Source: Hydrangea macrophylla
Lineage: Eukaryota > Streptophyta > Magnoliopsida > Cornales > Hydrangeaceae
Assembly: GCA_033977485.1 (NCBI GenBank)
Contig: CM066985.1
Coordinates: forward strand, 75,149,045-75,213,044
Direction: 5' to 3'
DNA length: 64,000 bases
In this document: positions 60,514-64,000 of the stretch, in pieces
How the letters are laid out: every line of letters starts with the position of its first letter
Position numbering within the stretch: position 1 is the stretch's first letter
The notes under the pieces: generated by a model
What the model saw: the letters and a program-made list of their open reading frames with translations, nothing else
What the model was told of the DNA's origin: nothing
Database searches by the model: none
Position numbers and translations under genes: made by a program

Positions 60514-61909
60514 TGTGTGTGTAGAATTGTTACCCTTACATATACTCACAAACGCGCACATGCAACTACGTTTCTACCTCTATATAAAAACCACCACTTA
60601 GGTCCCGTTTGATAAAACTGAAAATTTAAACTATTGAATTTGAAGTTCCGGAAATAGTGTTTCAAGTACTGAAATAGGAAATCGACTGCATTCAATGAAC
60701 TTGTTCAGTATACCTTTTTACTTAAAAGTTTTCAGTAGGTTTTTGGCCGCTTTTTCAGTGAAGTGGTACATTATCAAACACAATGGGGAAAAAAAAAAAA
60801 ACTAAGTGCCGACGCTTTTCATTTTCAGTACTTAATTGGGTGATCAAACATACCCTTAAACTAGGATGTAAAACAGTAAACCACAAACACATTCATATAC
60901 ATACGGCCTTCAAGTGTTCATTGGGTATCAGTGTTCATTCTCATGATGTAGAAGAACCCACACTAATGATGTAGAAGTGCAAACACAAGTTATAAATGTG
61001 TATTCAAGCGTTCATTTGGTATTCAATGTTTCATTCTCAAAGATTGCTTATTAAAAATATTCATTTTCTATTTAAAATGTTCTCTTTTTCTTCATTCGAG
61101 TAAAATTTGAATTCGGCTCTTCATGAACTTTTGTTGTGTTTTTGGCTTGGGGTTATTTCTTTCCCAATTCGTATTCCTGCCAATCATAAAAGTTGAACAT
61201 TCTAGTCAAATTTTCCCACTATAAATACTTTGGGCCCCTCGGTGCCTGGAACCGCCGCTGCACACTTAGAAAATATGGCAGTTTCCATGCACTGAGAATT
61301 TCAGCCAGAGGAAGAAAATTTTAAGGAAGGTTAAGAAGATATGTGGCCAAATTTTGAATCATAGAGCATACATTTCAGGATACCTAAAACTGGGCATTCA
61401 CATTGTGGGTGGCATCAGGTTAGGCAGCCTTCCATGGCTTCAGAGGGTAAATTTTAGCTAAACCCATTTATTCAATTAGGTCAAATCCCTCACACAGACA
61501 ACCAACAAATGCTGTAAAGTTTCAATGATATTGACAGCTCTATGGTGCCTTTTCAATGCAATACATTTACCTATCAAAAACAAAATATCCTTCCAAAAAC
61601 GAGTGCCGCTAAAAACCTAGTGCTAAGAATATGCCAAAATATGTATGTTCCCCAAATTTCTTCACTTGAAGCAATAGAAATAAGTACTGTAGTAGTGAAA
61701 ATCCTTAGCATGCCCTTTACACTATATGTTAAGAAAGGATACATCAGAACCATTCGTATAAAAGTTTGACCAGTTCTACACACACATTTATAAATATTAT
61801 GAATATGCAACACCATTTTGGGGATTCCAGCTTAAGTTCTCGTCTTAATAAACTAGCATTGCAAGTAAAGCAATTAGAGAAATACCAAAGTTTGTTTTTT
61901 CTAACTGGA

Positions 61910-61940
<31 letters not shown>

Positions 61941-62372
61941 CACACAATGTGCTATAAATCTAGGACATACACCAGTTGAACATAAATCTGAAAATATAGT
62001 TCCTACTGCATCATACCTCTTTTAATGTAGCAATCTGTGGCTTATAAGTGACTACTTTTCGATACCTCAAGTCATCTGCAATATCATACTGCTCCACAGG
62101 TTTCCCCCTCAATATAATTTGGAAGTTCACAAATTTTCTGTGGTATAAAATGGAAGTATATGCCTGAGCAGAGATGAGTTAGTATTTTCTGGATGAACTG
62201 ATCAAACTTTTGTTTATAGAGCAGAAAAAAAATACTAAAGGAAAATGAAGATTTAAATAGGTACCCTCAGTGAATAGCGGATGCGGTAGGAAATATGGGA
62301 TTGCAGTTCAACTACTTTCTTAGATACTTTGGACAAGTTTCCCCGACTAGCTTCATCTCTCAACCTTATATC
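47588..62372 (-). CDS. MORC-family ATPase, 3' part of gene (9 exons, 5' end outside window)
   Basis: Plant MORC proteins are nuclear GHKL ATPases acting in transposon silencing and immunity. Exons, minus strand: 62372-62265, 62163-62017, 59461-59369, 59028-58977, 58895-58784, 51329-51206, 50112-50024, 47858-47816, 47698-47588. All introns are GT-AG and every phase agrees, giving 292 residues and TGA at 47588-47590. Recognisable stretches are [69 protein letters not shown] and [13 protein letters not shown]. The last exons form a coiled coil ([20 protein letters not shown]). The ATP-binding GHKL domain and the start codon must lie beyond 64000. The W codon split between exons at 58784 and 51329 confirms the splice across a 7.4-kb intron. 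I cannot assign the exact paralogue. Confidence 0.93.
48029..48327. repeat. Duplicated unit with two long (CT)n tracts
   Basis: A ~73-bp unit (ATGGAGATATGTTGGTTAG ... AAAATCAATTA) at 48029-48101 is followed by (CT)n at 48102-48196. The same unit at 48197-48270 is followed by (CT)n at 48271-48327. It lies in the MORC intron between the exons ending at 50024 and starting at 47858. Confidence 0.9.
48389..49686. mobile_element. 1.3-kb element with long terminal inverted repeats
   Basis: Left CCCTCGAGTTTAGGTTTAATT through CTGACCTCCCTT is mirrored on the right by AAGGGAGGTCAG through TAAACTCGAGGG. The repeats extend outward to GATAACT/AGTTATC. Weaker inner inverted copies (about 48600-48655 and 49450-49545) suggest a nested or duplicated end. 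No transposase frame and no clear TSD. It lies in a MORC intron. Confidence 0.65.
50664..50872 (+). pseudogene. RNase H-like fragment (LINE or RVT_3 type)
   Basis: Read on the plus strand the fragment gives [16 protein letters not shown], which resembles the start of plant non-LTR RNase H domains. The catalytic Asp of the N-DG motif is His here. A frameshift then leads to [15 protein letters not shown], and another to [10 protein letters not shown]. It is a decayed fragment inside the MORC intron at 50113-51205, antisense to the gene. Confidence 0.5.
52197..52546. mobile_element. Foldback element with AAGGGTAAATTACA ends
   Basis: Inverted ends AAGGGTAAATTACATTTTG and its complement, continuing through the CCCTTACAGTTTGGG and TTTTGGTCCCT stretch and its mirror, enclose 350 bp. 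This is a widespread plant MITE type. TSD not resolved. Confidence 0.65.
54313..54560. repeat. Tandem array of Mutator-MITE ends
   Basis: Four successive copies of a GTAATG-TATG-TTCTCAAAT end (about 54318, 54388, 54438 and 54494) occur in one orientation without matching right ends. They look like rearranged left ends of the MITE family at 35999. Confidence 0.5.
54926..57925 (-). mobile_element. Solo LTR E (same family as C)
   Basis: On the minus strand it opens TGTCACGCCCCGGAG at 57925 and ends AGGTATTACA at 54926; length 3,000 bp. Flanks are TTTTT on both sides (54921-54925 and 57926-57930), which fits a 5-bp TSD but is low complexity. TAGACGTGGGAATGTCCAGG corresponds to a similar stretch in C. 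It contains C-tract and CA/TA microsatellites, a TTA/ATT-rich stretch (56065-56430) and a hAT-type MITE. No coding region. Confidence 0.75.
57179..57345. mobile_element. hAT-type MITE inside solo LTR E
   Basis: Ends CTATGTTACATGGACTCTTC and its exact complement, 167 bp, with a perfect 8-bp TSD GTACTTTC at 57171-57178 and 57346-57353. An 8-bp TSD indicates the hAT superfamily. Confidence 0.85.
60126..60510. repeat. Poly-C and (CT)n microsatellites in a MORC intron
   Basis: A C-tract occupies about 60128-60157 and a long CT tract about 60443-60510, followed by GT repeats. Open frames over this region are artefacts of the repeats. Confidence 0.9.
60205..60374. mobile_element. Second copy of the hAT-type MITE (diverged left end)
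   Basis: On the minus strand from 60374 the sequence follows 57179 closely (CTATGTTACATGGACTCTTC, then TAGGATCCTTCTAGTGTAGT) but loses similarity towards its other end, so the left boundary is approximate. It sits in the 2.55-kb MORC intron between exons at 62017 and 59461. Confidence 0.65.
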
Positions 62373-63203
62373 CTATACAATAGGCAAAAGAATAAAATAG
62401 ATGTTATTCAGGACATAAGCGTCACCAGATTTATGGATAGAAGTGTCTATCATCAATCTACACAGATATGCCAAACTAAAATACCTAGCTCAAATATTGG
62501 TAATACCAAAATGCTGGAGAACATGCAAGCATTACCCATATGCATGCGAAAAATTGTTTACTTGACCCAAAGCAATTCTTCTTCTTTGATTTTATCTCCT
62601 CGTCAAGTAAGACCGAGAGGGTTTTTTTTTTCCTCTTTTCTTGAATATAAAACCAAAAAAAAAATCCATAAATAAAATGTAAGGCAACTAATTTTGGATC
62701 ATCCCAATTAGTCCTTACGATGACTTGAGAGACTTATACCATGAGTCTGAATGATTATTCATGCTTCTTCTGAACCTTGAATCAAAAGCTACAGAACTTT
62801 ACATTAAACCAAACATGAGCCAGGCCCATCCATTATAAATAGACACTAAATTGTGTACATTTACAAAATCTGTTTCTCACCATTTGACTCTCGTGCTTGT
62901 AGATGTGGCATGGTTCTAGCTTCACTATTGGTGCAACTCTATTTGGTCCTATTGAACTATTTGTAGGCACCAAGGTTGATCAACAAAGTGTGCCGCCTCC
63001 AAAAGTTCATTTGCGTCGACCATATCTATTTAAATTTTAAAGCATAAATTATTTCTGATCATTTCCGGATTAAGTATAAGAAACTTGGTATACTAGATCA
63101 CTACTTCTCATTCTTTCCATGAAAACTCTCATAAATCATACTCCTCCACCCTAAATAAGTGTCCAATACAAGTTTGCACATTGTTTAAGAAAGAGGTATT
63201 ATA
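62373..63203. other. Presumed MORC intron sequence
   Basis: No further MORC exon could be matched here on the minus strand. The previous exon must lie beyond the Copia insertion at the right edge or outside the window. Confidence 0.45.
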
Positions 63204-63491
63204 CTCCCTCCGTATAAGTGTCCACTACCAACTTGCATGCTGTTCAAGAAATGTGTATTATAGTTATTTCTTTTGTCCTTCATTTTTTCCACTTTTCCAT
63301 TTTACCTTTGATGTGACATTGACTTTCTTACTCATTTCCCTTTTCCCACTCTCCTAGGATATGATGTGTGTCTTTATTGTGAGGGTATTATAGGTAGTTT
63401 ATACAAAATTTGTAGTTGACTTTCAAAGTGGACAATTATTTTGAAACATCCAAAAAAGGAAAGGTGGACACTTATTGTGGAACGGAGGGAG
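63204..63491. mobile_element. Stowaway-like MITE
   Basis: Ends CTCCCTCCGTATAAGTGTCCAC and GTGGACACTTATTGTGGAACGGAGGGAG are typical Stowaway/mariner-type termini. The flanks are TA on the left and CA on the right, consistent with one decayed TA TSD. A partial similar sequence precedes it (about 63145-63200). Confidence 0.75.
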
Positions 63492-63548
63492 CAATCATTT
63501 TGTTGGCCCATTACATTACTTTCCTATTTTACCCTTGGATGTGATGGA

Positions 63549-63720
63549 TGTTTTGTCAACATAATGTATTTAGTGAAGGTTAGATTCTAACTATGAGTTA
63601 GAACCCTTTTATATTAATCATAAAGAAGAAGAAATAAAAATTACACTCAAGTCCCTAGACTTACAACAAAATAACACACATAACTACATAATACACCTCA
63701 CACATAGAATAACTCTAACA
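63549..63720 (-). repeat. LTR of Copia element at the right edge
   Basis: On the minus strand it starts TGTTAGAG at 63720, directly after the purine tract GAGGGGGAG (63721-63729). It has a TATA-like ATATAAAAGGG and appears to end TTGACAAAACA at 63549. The lower boundary is tentative because the partner LTR is outside the window. Confidence 0.55.
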
Positions 63721-63727
63721 CTCCCCC

Positions 63728-64000
63728 TCAAGCTAGTACAAAAATATCACTCATTCCCAGCTTGTCAAGGATAGTATGAAACGGTCGGCTCCCAACAGCT
63801 TTAGTAAGACCATTGGCAACTGGATCACAAGTCTTCACAAAGGGAACACAAATAGTACCACTACTAAACTTCTCTTTGATGAAGTGTCGAGCAATCTTCA
63901 CGTGCTTTGTTCTATCATGTTGAACAGGATTATGAGCTATACTAATGGCTGCTTTGTTGTGTCACAAAAAAGCTTCATAGAACCTGTCTGATCAACATTT
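63728..64000 (-). pseudogene. 3' end of Copia Pol (RNase H), cut by window edge
   Basis: Read right to left this gives SMKLFCD, then (after a one-base frameshift) NKAAISIAHNPVQHDRTKH, RHFIKEKFSSGTICVPFV and ANGLTKAVGSRPFH, ending DIFVLA and TGA at 63730-63728. These are the conserved last residues of Copia RT/RNase H. The purine tract and LTR follow immediately, as expected. The element probably interrupts a MORC intron. Confidence 0.85.

Noticed and set aside
62880..63020. Possible MORC exon on the minus strand (VDANELLEAAHFVDQPW)
   Set aside because: The frame closes within 30 codons, no acceptor fits, and I could not match it to the MORC region expected upstream of DIRL.

Overview
This is nuclear DNA from a dicot-type flowering plant; species not identified. 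The evidence is spliced genes with GT-AG introns, plant-specific gene families (a PMT-type methyltransferase and a MORC ATPase), Athila/Tat-type Ty3 retrotransposons primed by tRNA-Asp or tRNA-Arg, and many small foldback elements. Roughly the left 36 kb is stacked retrotransposons. The right 26 kb is a gene island with three genes whose introns are full of small transposons.

Left part. The window opens inside a minus-strand Tat/Ogre-like element: internal sequence at 1-619, PBS 620-637, LTR 641-3636. It is inserted beside the wreck of a Copia polyprotein (3637-4276). Next comes a nest in which I could read both target-site duplications of every insertion. A solo LTR (F, 4493-35549, TSD ATCTA) is split by a full-length Athila-like element (A, 4952-34165, TSD ACCTG). 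A is split by a second solo LTR (C, 14287-28813, TSD AGCAG). C is split by a Copia-type solo LTR (D, 14813-15439, TSD ATATG) and by a second Athila-like element (B, 15626-26855, TSD CCTGT/CCTAT). A has decayed gag, protease, RT, RNase H and integrase, two small accessory ORFs and an Athila-type env-position ORF. B is a non-autonomous derivative: gag runs in frame straight into the tail of integrase, so protease, RT, RNase H and the integrase core are missing. B's two 2.46-kb LTRs are nearly identical, so it moved recently. A and B share long conserved noncoding blocks, including one of about 128 nt just before the 3' LTR.

Right part. 35999-37258 is a run of Mutator-type non-autonomous elements with 9-bp TSDs. 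A short single-exon gene for an oxidoreductase-like-domain protein (37981-38418, +) converges on an eight-exon PMT24/25/26-type methyltransferase gene (44719 to 39444, -). Upstream of that lies the 3' part of a MORC ATPase gene (nine exons, 62372 to 47588, -), whose 5' exons lie beyond the right edge. One MORC intron is about 7.4 kb and holds a 3.0-kb solo LTR (E, 54926-57925) of the same family as C. The window ends in a minus-strand Copia element (63549-64000).

The three host genes show no sign of working in one pathway. The most interesting material is in the A/B pair: the trimmed Gag-integrase-tail element, the conserved pre-LTR block, the arrays of the palindrome TTCGATCGATCGAA, a Pol III-like module inside B's LTRs, and splice-acceptor-like sequences in front of the accessory ORFs.
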